NCBI GenBank assembly: GCA_963976055.1
Contig: CAXBJB010000006.1
Location: 124,001 to 188,000 of the forward strand
DNA: 64,000 bases
Reading direction: 5' to 3'
Origin: UBA1479 sp963976055
Lineage (GTDB): Bacteria; Pseudomonadota; Alphaproteobacteria; Rhodospirillales; Casp-alpha2
Positions 17,601-25,538 of this stretch are shown one piece after another. The notes under the pieces are model-generated. The model was not told the DNA's origin. It made no database searches and was given only the letters and a program-made list of their open reading frames with translations. The translations under genes and the position numbers were made by a program. How positions within the stretch are numbered: position 1 is the stretch's first letter; each line of letters opens with the position of its first letter.

Positions 17601-18030
17601 TGATGTTAAAACGCGCCGGATTACCGGCCGCATGAAGGTTCTGTATGTCGAGGACAATGACATCAACCGGGCGCTGTTCGAGAACTTCATGGAGATGCTG
17701 GAGGACATTGACTACTTCGAAGCGGAAGATGGGACGACGGGGTTGGCCATCGCGCGGGACGTGCGCCCCGAAGTCATCTTCCTGGACATCGATCTGCCGG
17801 ACATGAGCGGATATGACGTTCTTGCCGAAATCAGATCAGATCCCGACCTGCGCCACACGCCGGTGATCGCCCTGACCGCAAATGCCATGTCCGGCGACGC
17901 TGAACGCGGTTTGGGCGCGGGTTTCGACAGGTATCTGCCGAAACCCTTCAAGCTTGAGGAAATCCTCGCGGCCGTGACCGAGCAGCGGGACGCCATCGAA
18001 CGAAGAAAGCGCCCGAGGACGAAAAATTAG
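14650..18030 (+). CDS. Hybrid sensor histidine kinase: CHASE, three PAS, HisKA, HATPase, receiver
   Basis: A 1126-residue membrane protein from ATG 14650 (AAGGGA upstream). TM1 is at ~12-33 and TM2 at ~305-327; the ~270 residues between look like a CHASE sensor domain (FPGARGFGFI, LDIASESNRR, YWRADVPDD). In the cytoplasm follow PAS domains at about 342-460, 468-590 and 610-740, HisKA with SHELRTPMNS near 750, HATPase with DNGRGIP and GTGIGLALV, and a receiver at ~996-1115 with the phospho-acceptor Asp in FLDIDLPDMSG and the late Lys in LPKPFKLEE. The phosphoryl group therefore has a built-in acceptor and probably moves to an unlinked Hpt protein. It is monocistronic and converges on the betaine genes. 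Confidence 0.93.
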   Translation: MAADRAIRPSAVAVFGIALTAVVAASAGIFQYINNKNDTRERFSALTREFTTLVEERFKLYQYGLRGTRGAIIAGGRINIPRNTFKEYFTSREKFQEFPGARGFGFIVKISNEQTERFIDAARVDEFPSFNLRELAPNTGERFIIKYIYPIEGNEGATGLDIASESNRRTAALNAARSGETRLTAPITLVQASGETNHGFLILMPIYWRADVPDDPEKRVKETVGWSYSPLVVSEVLKDLGPRREEIAFSITDVSDGIEFYRSPGFDPRVDAVTGDEVEVFGRRWRLSFHPRPAFAKQYVGTTPGILSLTLVLLGILGTATAYNFSRNRAQAQQARWEEEEMAYKIIDATPQALLVIDQAGVIIRANAYCERVFGWSMSDLLGKPVDDLVPSGVRGGHKELRENYDYRPRDMGSRQNLEAAREDGTRFPITVRLAPLSIGDRKLVVAGVTDISAQREAVKVLAASQQRWQEMANSLPQLVWTCDAAGSCDFLSQQWTDYTGAPTGALLGAGWLDWIHPDDQERLMAVWRKSVDTKAPFSTEFRLRGHDGAYRLFFARADPVMDSDGNVLRWLGSNTDIEDRHQAELQVRALLREMEDRVATRTVELNTALRDLRNVLDSVPSMIAYWDSEQRNRFANKAYEEWFGVTPEWLAGRHIKELMGEELYQKNHAYIEGALRGEPQAFERELVDAEGVPRFTQAQYLPDVSGDNVRGFYAFVFDVTAIKASELAQKQAREAAEAATRAKSAFLTSMSHELRTPMNSILGFTDILISQHFGKLNDKQLEHAGLIKRSSQHLLNLMDSVLELSKIEAGRITISIEPVNVVAVVKSVMATLEPLAEKFEVEMRSQRLGRDDEFVKADVTRLTQVLINLGSNAIKYNRAGGWVEFSCEAVAADVSRITVADNGRGIPTDRQSGAFQPFNRLGAEQGKIEGTGIGLALVKNYVELMGGRIDFESTEGQGSRFWVDLQPADIGNITKGTEKDQEVDVKTRRITGRMKVLYVEDNDINRALFENFMEMLEDIDYFEAEDGTTGLAIARDVRPEVIFLDIDLPDMSGYDVLAEIRSDPDLRHTPVIALTANAMSGDAERGLGAGFDRYLPKPFKLEEILAAVTEQRDAIERRKRPRTKN

Positions 18031-18061
18031 GTCGCCAGAATAGGGCCGGGGCGGTTTGTGC

Positions 18062-18895
18062 TCAGCCCTTCTTGAAGTGCAGGATGCCCCAGGCGAGATA
18101 CCCCTTGTCGGCACCGTCGACCCAATGTTCCAGGCCGCGCAGCATGTTGTCGACGTAAGTCTTGCCTGACAGGCGGACGATTTCGTCGTACCGGCGTTTC
18201 AGATCCTCGCCGACGCGGAAGTAATGGGTGCGTAGCTGATTCAGCATGGGCGACAATTGTACTTCTGAAAAACCGCGCTTGGCGAATTCGCCCCGATAGA
18301 AGGCGAACGACCCCAGGGTCGTCAGGTGAATGCGGTCCAGGATGGGCTGCAGCACGCCGTCGGGCACGTCGTCGGCCTGCATGGGGTCGGTAAAGATGAC
18401 ATGACCGCCCGGGGCGAGCACCCGGGAAATCTCGTCCAGCACGCGGGGACGATCCCCGGAATGGAGGATGGCGTCCTGTGACCACACAAGGTCGACGGAA
18501 GCATCCTCGACCGGGATGTCTTCGAACGAGCCGTGCACGACATCGATCAGGGCATCCAGATCGGTTTCCGCGTTCTTGTCCCGGTTCAGGTCGTTCTGGG
18601 TCTCGCTCAGGTTCAGGCAGGTCACGTGGCATCCGTAAGTGCCCGCCAGGTGGCGGGCGGAGCCGCCGTATCCGGCGCCCAGGTCGATGACGCGCGTCTT
18701 CCGGCCCAGTCCCGGGATTTGCAGGGCCATGGTTTCCACGGTCCGCCGGCTGGCCTGGGCGATCTCTTCGTCGGGGGTGTTATAGATGCCGATATGGATG
18801 TCCTCGCCGCCCCAGACGTTCTTGTAGAAGGCGTCGGCTTCCGACGAGTCGTAATATTCCTCGGCCTTCTGGACCGCCTGCGAGCGCCTAGTCAT
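18062..18895 (-). CDS. bsmB: Sarcosine/dimethylglycine N-methyltransferase
   Basis: A 277-residue SAM-dependent methyltransferase. The SAM motif is VIDLGAGYGGSARHLA, and the substrate part (YYDSSEADAFYKNVWGG, HIGIY near the start; DAILHSGDR) matches enzymes that turn sarcosine into dimethylglycine and then glycine betaine. ATG 18895 is used because it has GGAGA eight bases upstream; an ATG at 18916 is possible. The start lies inside the last codons of the preceding glycine methyltransferase gene, an eight-base overlap typical of translational coupling. With that gene it completes the methylation of glycine to betaine, a compatible solute of halophilic and marine bacteria. Each step consumes one SAM. 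Confidence 0.93.
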   Translation of the reverse strand: MTRRSQAVQKAEEYYDSSEADAFYKNVWGGEDIHIGIYNTPDEEIAQASRRTVETMALQIPGLGRKTRVIDLGAGYGGSARHLAGTYGCHVTCLNLSETQNDLNRDKNAETDLDALIDVVHGSFEDIPVEDASVDLVWSQDAILHSGDRPRVLDEISRVLAPGGHVIFTDPMQADDVPDGVLQPILDRIHLTTLGSFAFYRGEFAKRGFSEVQLSPMLNQLRTHYFRVGEDLKRRYDEIVRLSGKTYVDNMLRGLEHWVDGADKGYLAWGILHFKKG

Positions 18896-19694
18896 GATAA
18901 TTTTTCTCCGCGACATGGACGAAAAAGTCCGGGTCGTTTTCCTGATAAGTTTCCTGGAAATCGCCGTAGGTCTTGATCTTCTGGAACCCGACGTCGGTCA
19001 GAAGCTTGCGCGTATAGGCCTTGCGCAGAGGGAACATGTTCAGGTGGAACTGCGAGCCGTCGGGGAACGAGTAGCAAAAGCGGGCCAGGCCATCGTCGAT
19101 ATGCTCCGGTTCGGCCGATACCTGGTCGCCGCAGTAGTAGTATTTATGCTTCGAAGAGAAGCCATGATCGAGCATGCCGTCGTAATTGCGCTGATCGAGG
19201 ATCAGGATGCCGTCCCATTTCAGAGCCGCATAGAATTCGGCCAATGCGCGGCGCCGGTCGTTCTCGTCGAACAGATGGGTGAACGAATTTCCCAGGCAGA
19301 TGATGGCGTCAAACTTGCCGTGCACGTCCTTGTTCAGCCAACGCCAGTCGGCATGAGCCGTGTGCAGTATCAGGTTGCGTTCGCGCGCATTCTCGAATGC
19401 CTTGGACAGCATTTCCGCGTTGCCGTCGGCGCTGGTCACGTCGAACCCGGCCTTCAACAGCTGCACGGAATGGAAGCCCGTACCCGTGGCGGCGTCGAGC
19501 ACACGGTGTTTGCCGCGGGCCTTAAGGATGTCGATAAAGAACTGGCCTTCACTTTCCGCGCGGGCGTCCCAGTCGATCAGTTCGTCCCATTTTTCCACGA
19601 AGGTTTGGACGTATTCCCGCTGGTAGTGGTCGGTTTTACGGGTTTCCAGCGGATTGTCGCCGAAATCCTGTTGTTCTTGATTGATGTCGTCCAT
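18888..19694 (-). CDS. bsmA: Glycine/sarcosine N-methyltransferase
   Basis: A 268-residue cytoplasmic SAM methyltransferase, first enzyme of betaine synthesis from glycine (glycine to sarcosine to dimethylglycine). Recognisable family stretches are WDARAESEGQFF, VLDAATGTGFHSVQL (SAM-binding), CLGNSFTHLFDEND and DQRNYDGMLD. The start ATG 19694 has a GGAGGG ribosome site about eight bases upstream. The stop overlaps the start of the next methyltransferase. In halophilic bacteria and cyanobacteria such pairs are induced by salt; no such operator can be named here, but the gene has an unusually long, GC-rich leader region (19695-20176). serA-serC lie 7 kb away and could feed glycine supply. Confidence 0.94.
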   Translation of the reverse strand: MDDINQEQQDFGDNPLETRKTDHYQREYVQTFVEKWDELIDWDARAESEGQFFIDILKARGKHRVLDAATGTGFHSVQLLKAGFDVTSADGNAEMLSKAFENARERNLILHTAHADWRWLNKDVHGKFDAIICLGNSFTHLFDENDRRRALAEFYAALKWDGILILDQRNYDGMLDHGFSSKHKYYYCGDQVSAEPEHIDDGLARFCYSFPDGSQFHLNMFPLRKAYTRKLLTDVGFQKIKTYGDFQETYQENDPDFFVHVAEKNYHD

Positions 19695-20176
19695 TGCGGC
19701 CCTCCAAGGCGTCGTGATTGGTCCATGACCGCCTGAAAACAGGCGGCACACAACAACGGGCGGACCCGGAAGGCCCGCTCGGGTGGTCGACGGCACGGCG
19801 CAACTCGGGGCGACAAGGCCCGGACGTGCCGAAGCGATCTGGTTTTATTTGGCGGTTGAAAGGACCCAGAACCCGGCTCGCGCGATGGCGACGGGTGATC
19901 CGAAAGACGCGTTTTCCTAATTGTCGTTACCCACCCCGAAGGGGTAGCGGGACCAGTACGACCCCGACGCGTCCACCGCCTGGACAGCAGGTTTTCATGC
20001 CCAACCGACTTTCGCGTGCTCAGGCAAAAGCCGGCGTGCCGCCCACGGGCAATGACGCAAGGGTAACAGCCGGGGCAGGCCGGATCAACCGGGCCCCCGG
20101 GAAAATACCGGCCGGGCAAGGGGCGGGCAGGGGGCAGGGCCCGGATTACCGGGCCTCGCGCGGGGATGTGAATGTT
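19695..20176. other. 482-base gap upstream of the betaine operon
   Basis: Non-coding, with several GC-rich inverted repeats. The clearest is GGCCCGG-ATTA-CCGGGCC near 20139-20156; others lie around 20080-20120. None is followed by a T-run on either strand, so no simple terminator for the glucan synthase gene ending at 20177 is recognised. The stretch probably holds the promoter of the methyltransferase operon, but no clear -35/-10 pair could be assigned. Confidence 0.5.
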
Positions 20177-22804
20177 TTATGCCGCCGCTTGATCGGCCGT
20201 TCCGCCGACGTCCATGGTCGGATCGCCGGCATCGGCGTCGGTCTTGGTGCGGATCAGACGGGCGGTGTCCCGGCGTTCCAGGGCGAACATGGCGGTCGCC
20301 GCCAGGAACGGCAGGCTCTGCACCAGCAAGGTTGCCGTGAACAGGTAAAGTTCGACGATCCCCGTCGTGTTGACCGCGAACAGGGCGGCCGAGCTGGCCA
20401 TCAGGGCCAGGCCGATGCGGGTCTCCGCGCGCACGGGTGACACGGGGGCGGCCTTGGCGGCCGGGCTGTTGGCCTTTTGGGCTTTGCCCTTCTGGGTGAC
20501 GCTGAACGGTAGGTCCGGCACCTTGATGCCGTCATAGATGGCGCGTGCCACGGTCCATTGCAGGCTGGCGGCGGCCAGTGCGGCGCCGGCGATGCGCGCC
20601 GGGCCGATCTTGACCCGCGCCATGTAAAGCAGCACGCAATGCAGCAGCCCGGCCGCGAAGGCGGCCAGGATCGGCAGGGTGAAGGGGATCGGCGGCAACA
20701 TCACGCCGACGAATAGGATGAAAGGCACCCAGGCCAAGTTGATGACGGCGGCAAGCGCCCCCACCGCATCCGACAGCCAGTGCAACCAGCCGGTGATATA
20801 ATGGACCTTTTGCCCTCGGGTCAGGGTCTTGGCGCCGGGCAGCATGTGGCGCCAGTGCTTGAAGAAGATTTGCACGGCGCCGTAGGCCCAGCGGTGACGT
20901 TGGGTCTTGAACGCGCGGTAGGTGTCCGGCAGCAGGCCCCAACCATAGCGCCGGCGCGTGTAATGGGCGTGGTAGCCTGCCTCGAACAGGCGCAGGCCCA
21001 GTTCCGTGTCCTCGGTGATGGTGTCCGGCGACCAGCCGCCGACGGCATCGAAGGCCGCGCGGCGGACCAGCAGCATGGTGCCGTGGGCGATGATCGCGTC
21101 GGCCTCGTTGCGCTGAACCATGCCGATATCGAAGAAGCCCGTGTATTCGGCGTTCATGCAGCGCGCCAGGATCGAGCGTTCGCCGTCGCGATGGTCCTGG
21201 GGGGCCTGCACCATGGCCACCTTGGGGTCGGCGAACGCGGGCACCAGATCCTTGAGCCAGTTCGGGTCGACCACGTAGTCGGCGTCGATGAGGGCAAGGA
21301 CTTCCGCATCCTTGGCGACGTGGGCCATGGCGGCGGTCAGCGCACCCGCCTTGAACCCGTCGATCTTCGGGAAGTTGAGGAACTTGAAGCGCGGGCCCAG
21401 CTTCACGCAATGGGCCTGTACCGGCCGCCACAGGCTTTCGTCGGCCGTGTTGTTGATGATGACCACGACCTCGAAGTCCGGATAGTCGAGGCCGGCGCAG
21501 GAATTCAGCGTCTCGATCAGCATCTCCGGATTTTCCCGGTAGGCGGGAATCTGGATCGACACCTTGGGCAGGGGGGCATCCGCCGGGGCGTCCTCGGCCC
21601 GCCACAGGCGCTTGGGCCGGGGGCCCAGGGTGACCTCGGCGACCTCGTCCAGCTTACCCAAAGTGACCAGGGTCAGCGGCAGCATCAGCACCACGCCCAG
21701 GCCCCAGGCGATGGCCGATCCCACGTTCAGATAGTTCTCGAAGGGATAGAGCAGCGCCACCGCGACGGCGGCGGCGAGCGCATTGGCGGCGATCGCCATG
21801 GCCAGGGCATGGCCGAATGTCGGGCGCCGCATCATCAACCACAGCACGGTCATCACCAGACCCAAGGCCAGGGCCAGGATACCGCGCCGCCATTGTTCGG
21901 GCTGCTCGACCGCGCCGGCCAGGGAGAACTTGGCGTTGCCGTCATGGTCGAATACGCCCCAATAGGGACCAACGCTTCCTTCCATGGTCTTCCACGGCTG
22001 GTCGAAGGCTTCCATCAGGTTGTAGCCGATGCCGTGGCGCGATGCCTCGGATACGAACTTGCGGATGATGGTGGCCTGGGTCATGGGATCGGGGCCGGCA
22101 TCGCGGTTGCGGTAACCGCGTGACGGCCAGCCGAATTCGGCGATGATCGCGTCTTTCCCGGGGAACGTGTCGAGCACTTCGCGGTAGCGTTCGAACGCAT
22201 AGGAAACGGCGTTTTGCGCGCCGACGGCTTCCCAGTAGGGCAGCACGTGGATCGACATGAAATCGACCTCGTCGACCAGGTCGGGATGGGAAAGCCAGCG
22301 GTCCCAGGTTTCGCCGGTGGTCACCGGCACGGGCACGCGGGTGCGTACCTCGCGGATGATCGTGATCAGTTCTTCCAGCGTCATGTCTTCGCGCAGCAGC
22401 GTTTCGTTGCCGACGAACACGGCGCGGATGTTGGAATACTTGCGGACCAGGGCGACCGCGGTCTCGATCTCCCGCCGGTTGGAGGCGTCGTCGCGGCCCA
22501 GCCAGATGCCGAGCATGACCTCGATCCCGCGTTCCTTGGCAAGTGCGGGCACCTGGGCCTGGATGCCGCTTACCGTATAGGTGCGCACGGACCGGGACAC
22601 GGGCTTGATGACGTCCAAGGCATGGGCCAGTTCACGCAAGGTCGCCGACCGCCCGAACCAGACTTCGCGGGGCGCGCCGATGTTGAAGGACATGGAATGC
22701 ACCTTGCCCGTCACATCGGGCAGTACGGCCCTTTCCAAGGTCGTGGCCCAGGCCAACCCATGCAGGACGGCGGCGACCAGGGCCGCCGCGAGGACGTTCT
22801 TCAT
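20177..22804 (-). CDS. GH17-GT2 fusion, probable membrane beta-glucan synthase/transglycosylase
   Basis: An 875-residue protein. Residues 1-20 are a signal or anchor; ~35-290 form a glycoside hydrolase family 17 domain facing the periplasm, with acid/base Glu134 in VGNE and nucleophile Glu223 in IAEFGWPS. Helices near 310-395 lead to a cytoplasmic family 2 glycosyltransferase (~430-660) with SIQIPAYRENPEM, the metal motif IDADYVVD, TEDTELGLR and the product-binding TQRHRW. More helices follow. Similar fusions in alphaproteobacteria are tied to cyclic or branched beta-1,3/1,6-glucans, which help in osmotic adaptation and host contact. Single gene, with no transporter beside it. The exact linkage made is not readable. 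Confidence 0.87.
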   Translation of the reverse strand: MKNVLAAALVAAVLHGLAWATTLERAVLPDVTGKVHSMSFNIGAPREVWFGRSATLRELAHALDVIKPVSRSVRTYTVSGIQAQVPALAKERGIEVMLGIWLGRDDASNRREIETAVALVRKYSNIRAVFVGNETLLREDMTLEELITIIREVRTRVPVPVTTGETWDRWLSHPDLVDEVDFMSIHVLPYWEAVGAQNAVSYAFERYREVLDTFPGKDAIIAEFGWPSRGYRNRDAGPDPMTQATIIRKFVSEASRHGIGYNLMEAFDQPWKTMEGSVGPYWGVFDHDGNAKFSLAGAVEQPEQWRRGILALALGLVMTVLWLMMRRPTFGHALAMAIAANALAAAVAVALLYPFENYLNVGSAIAWGLGVVLMLPLTLVTLGKLDEVAEVTLGPRPKRLWRAEDAPADAPLPKVSIQIPAYRENPEMLIETLNSCAGLDYPDFEVVVIINNTADESLWRPVQAHCVKLGPRFKFLNFPKIDGFKAGALTAAMAHVAKDAEVLALIDADYVVDPNWLKDLVPAFADPKVAMVQAPQDHRDGERSILARCMNAEYTGFFDIGMVQRNEADAIIAHGTMLLVRRAAFDAVGGWSPDTITEDTELGLRLFEAGYHAHYTRRRYGWGLLPDTYRAFKTQRHRWAYGAVQIFFKHWRHMLPGAKTLTRGQKVHYITGWLHWLSDAVGALAAVINLAWVPFILFVGVMLPPIPFTLPILAAFAAGLLHCVLLYMARVKIGPARIAGAALAAASLQWTVARAIYDGIKVPDLPFSVTQKGKAQKANSPAAKAAPVSPVRAETRIGLALMASSAALFAVNTTGIVELYLFTATLLVQSLPFLAATAMFALERRDTARLIRTKTDADAGDPTMDVGGTADQAAA

Positions 22805-23056
22805 CTTTCAGGCACCCAAGAGCGGTAACGCGGTTGAACCGCTACACGCGGCGCTTCCGGGCCGCACGGCAGAACGACGGATATAGTAAGGCGCGCTGTA
22901 CCCCGCGCGGGGGTGGTGCGGCTATCCTGCCAGAGCCCTTGGCTCCATCGGACACCACGGCACAAAGATTGCGCCTGTTTGCACTTGCGAACAAGAGGCA
23001 GAATTCACAAATTTGTAATTGAATGTATCCACCGCCGGGAACGAGCCAAGCGGCGC

Positions 23057-24457
23057 TTAGTCTCCTGTTTCCATGAGCTTGACCAAGTCGGGGATGCTGC
23101 CCGACGCCTCCAGGGACATCAGGCCGTCGAACAGCGGGCGCAGTCGGTCCGCCGGCAGGGCGCGTCCGGCGCAATCCGCAAATTTGTCCCACAATTCGTC
23201 CCGGGTCATGGTGTTGTCGCCGCTGCGTCCGATGAGGTTCGACACCGTTTCCGTGAGCTTGCGCCCGTCCTTCAGGGTGACGATCACTTCCGCCCCCCAA
23301 TTGTCCTTGTCGTCGCCGTCGAGGTCCGGATGGGGCCGTGCCGTGGTGACCGCGAGCAGGCGCCTGACGGGCTCCTCCCGGAAGGCGTCGCCCTCGAAAT
23401 CCTTCAACCGCACCGTGCCGTCCAAAAGCGTGCGCGCGACCGCGTATTGGACCGAGAATTTGGCCTCCAACTCGCTGTCGGGCAGGGGCGTGTTGGTGTG
23501 CCTGAGGCGCCGCTGATGGGGCATGATCTCGATGCCCGCCACGGCTTCGGCCGGGATGTCGTGCTTGCCGGTCAGGCGCTGCATGGCGGTGATGCACTGA
23601 TGGGTCGATCCGCAACAGGGGAACTGCTTGATCGCCAGGTCTTCGGCCTCGATCTCCCAGGGACCGTCGTCCCAGCCGTCCAAGAGGCGCTCGGCGGCGT
23701 AGGTCCCGGCGCCGTTGAACACCTCGAAGAAGCCCTGGTGGTGCTCCATGGCCCCCGGATTGGCGTCATGGCCCTGTTCGGCCAGCAGCACGGCCAGCAC
23801 GCCGGATCGGGCCGAATGCCCCACATGCAGCGGCTTGGTCATGGTCCCGAAATTGGCTTTCAGGCCGCTGGCCAGGGAGGCCGCCATGGCCAGCGCCATG
23901 GCCGTCTGTTCGACGGACAGGCCGATCAGCCGAGCTGATCCCGCGACGGTGCCGAAAATGCCGAGCGTGGCGGTCGGATGCCAGCCCTTGTCGTAGTGGT
24001 GGGGATGGACCGCGCGGGCCAGGCGCATTTCCGCCTCCAGCCCCACGGCATAGGCCGCGATCAGGTTCTGGCCGGAAAGGCCCCGGTCCTCGGCCAAGGC
24101 GAACAGGGGGGCGACCAGCGGCACGGACTGATGGCCACCGAACACGGAAGAGAAATCGTCGAAATCCAACGCATGCGACGCGATGCCGTTGATGAAGGCG
24201 GCATCGAGCGCGCTGGTCCGCCGCGCCGTGCCGAAGACAAGCGCCGCACCCGGCGCCGTGGCGACGCCCGGCGTGCCGAGGGCGATTTGCGTGCAAGCCT
24301 CGGGTAGGCCTGCCAGGGTCACGCCGACGGTGTCGGTGATGCCCAGCTTGGCGAGCCACAGGCCCCTTTCGGAAATCACCTTGGGGTCGTAGCCGACGAT
24401 GCGTTCTGCCAGGCGCGTCAAAAGGGCGCGCTGATCCGTTGCGGAAATGTTGTTCAT
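23057..24457 (-). CDS. MmgE/PrpD-family protein
   Basis: A 466-residue cytoplasmic protein of normal family length. The N-terminal all-helical domain shows INGIASHALDFDDFSS (the DFDD motif), HPTATLGIFGTVAGSA and KPLHVGHSARSG, all typical; the C-terminal domain begins near residue 270. Family members include 2-methylcitrate dehydratase and cis-aconitate or itaconate-related enzymes; which reaction this one performs cannot be decided, and no prp genes are adjacent. A palindrome of the kind bound by GntR regulators lies 51-62 bases before the start, suggesting substrate-controlled expression as a single gene. Confidence 0.88.
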   Translation of the reverse strand: MNNISATDQRALLTRLAERIVGYDPKVISERGLWLAKLGITDTVGVTLAGLPEACTQIALGTPGVATAPGAALVFGTARRTSALDAAFINGIASHALDFDDFSSVFGGHQSVPLVAPLFALAEDRGLSGQNLIAAYAVGLEAEMRLARAVHPHHYDKGWHPTATLGIFGTVAGSARLIGLSVEQTAMALAMAASLASGLKANFGTMTKPLHVGHSARSGVLAVLLAEQGHDANPGAMEHHQGFFEVFNGAGTYAAERLLDGWDDGPWEIEAEDLAIKQFPCCGSTHQCITAMQRLTGKHDIPAEAVAGIEIMPHQRRLRHTNTPLPDSELEAKFSVQYAVARTLLDGTVRLKDFEGDAFREEPVRRLLAVTTARPHPDLDGDDKDNWGAEVIVTLKDGRKLTETVSNLIGRSGDNTMTRDELWDKFADCAGRALPADRLRPLFDGLMSLEASGSIPDLVKLMETGD

Positions 24458-24507
24458 GATTGCCTCATCCCTTTGCCGCCGGGTTTTAGGCCCGTGCGCT
24501 TCCCTTG

Positions 24508-24519
24508 ATTGTATACAAT
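24508..24519. promoter_or_regulatory. GntR-type operator upstream of the MmgE/PrpD gene
   Basis: ATTGTATACAAT is a perfect 12-base palindrome with the TTGT-N2-ACAA pattern favoured by FadR-subfamily GntR repressors. It lies between the metAA stop and the MmgE/PrpD start, within an otherwise GC-rich context. No GntR gene is in the window. Confidence 0.5.
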
Positions 24520-24537
24520 ATCAAGGAGGTGCCGGCG

Positions 24538-25458
24538 TCAATCCTCGCCAATTCTGTGCGGATCGAACGGCGTCGACTGGTAGACCATGTTGATCCAGTT
24601 GCCGAACAGGATATGGGCATAGGCGCGCCAGCGGTTGACCGGCGTGTTGGCCGGATCATCCTCGGGGTAGTAGTTGGCGGGCACCTGGATGTCGGCACCC
24701 TTTTCGGCATCGCGGCGGTATTCGGCGTCCAGGGTGTCGGAATCGTATTCCAGATGATTGAACATGTGGACGTGGTTGAGCTTGTGATCGTGGACCAGGG
24801 CGATGCCCGTCGCGGCCCCCTCCATGAGGATTTCCAGCTGCGGGAAGGGCTTGAGGTCCTCGGCGTGGTTTTCCGTGTGGCGCGACACGGGAATGTTCAG
24901 GGTGTCGTTGAGCCCCCGGCACAATTCCGACGCGGTGTTGAGCACCTGGTGTTCGAATACGCCGAACGCCTTATGCGGCAGCTGGTACTTGGGAATGCCG
25001 TAGAAATGATGGAGCGCCGCCTGCGCTCCCCAACACAGGTTGAACAGGCTGTGCACGTTGCCCCGCGACCAGTCGAAGATCTGGCACAGTTCATCCCAAT
25101 AGGTGACGGCTTCGAACGGTAGTTGTTCGATGGGGGCACCTGTGACGATCAACCCGTCGAACTTCTGATCCGTGACCTGGGTCCACGGATGGTAGAAATC
25201 GATCATGTGCTGTTCGTCGACGGTCTTCGGTTTGTGCGTCGTCAGCGCCAGCAGATGCATTTCGATCTGCAGCGGCGTGGCGCCCAGCACGCGGGCCAGC
25301 TGGGTTTCTGTCTTCTGTTTCAGCGGCATCAGGTTCAGCACCGCGATGCGCAGCGGGCGGATGTCCTGAAGTATTGCTTGATCGTCGCCGATGATCGGCA
25401 CGCCCTCTTTTTCCAGGACGGCGCGGGCGGGAAGGTCTGACGGAATCTTGATGGGCAT
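24538..25458 (-). CDS. metAA: Homoserine O-acetyltransferase, MetA family
   Basis: A 306-residue MetA-type enzyme that activates homoserine for methionine synthesis. The nucleophile is Cys142 in LFNLCWGAQAAL. Residue 111, in GAPIEQLPF, is glutamate; in this family Glu111 goes with acetyl-CoA and Gly111 with succinyl-CoA, so the product is probably O-acetylhomoserine. The opening MPIKIPSDLPARAVLEKEG and the LNLMPLKQKTETQ stretch are diagnostic. The P-loop ATPase gene lies 80 bases upstream on the same strand. No SAM riboswitch of the SAM-II kind common in alphaproteobacteria was recognised in that gap. Methionine made here would also supply SAM to the betaine methyltransferases. Confidence 0.94.
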   Translation of the reverse strand: MPIKIPSDLPARAVLEKEGVPIIGDDQAILQDIRPLRIAVLNLMPLKQKTETQLARVLGATPLQIEMHLLALTTHKPKTVDEQHMIDFYHPWTQVTDQKFDGLIVTGAPIEQLPFEAVTYWDELCQIFDWSRGNVHSLFNLCWGAQAALHHFYGIPKYQLPHKAFGVFEHQVLNTASELCRGLNDTLNIPVSRHTENHAEDLKPFPQLEILMEGAATGIALVHDHKLNHVHMFNHLEYDSDTLDAEYRRDAEKGADIQVPANYYPEDDPANTPVNRWRAYAHILFGNWINMVYQSTPFDPHRIGED

Positions 25459-25538
25459 GGCGGCCTGTCCGGCGTTGGTTTCAGGTTTTGATGGTCGTGG
25501 GCCTCATGGGCGGTGCCGCGGACGCGGCGGAGGAGCCT

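Noticed and set aside
19930..20030. Plus-strand resemblance to a glycine riboswitch (CCCCGAAGGGG and GCTCAGGCAAAAG)
   Set aside because: The GAGA element is missing, the spacing is wrong, and it is on the strand opposite to the betaine genes with no downstream plus-strand gene.
23007..23016. ACAAATTTGT palindrome downstream of the MmgE/PrpD gene
   Set aside because: Short and isolated, with no promoter or regulator link; could be chance in a locally AT-rich stretch.
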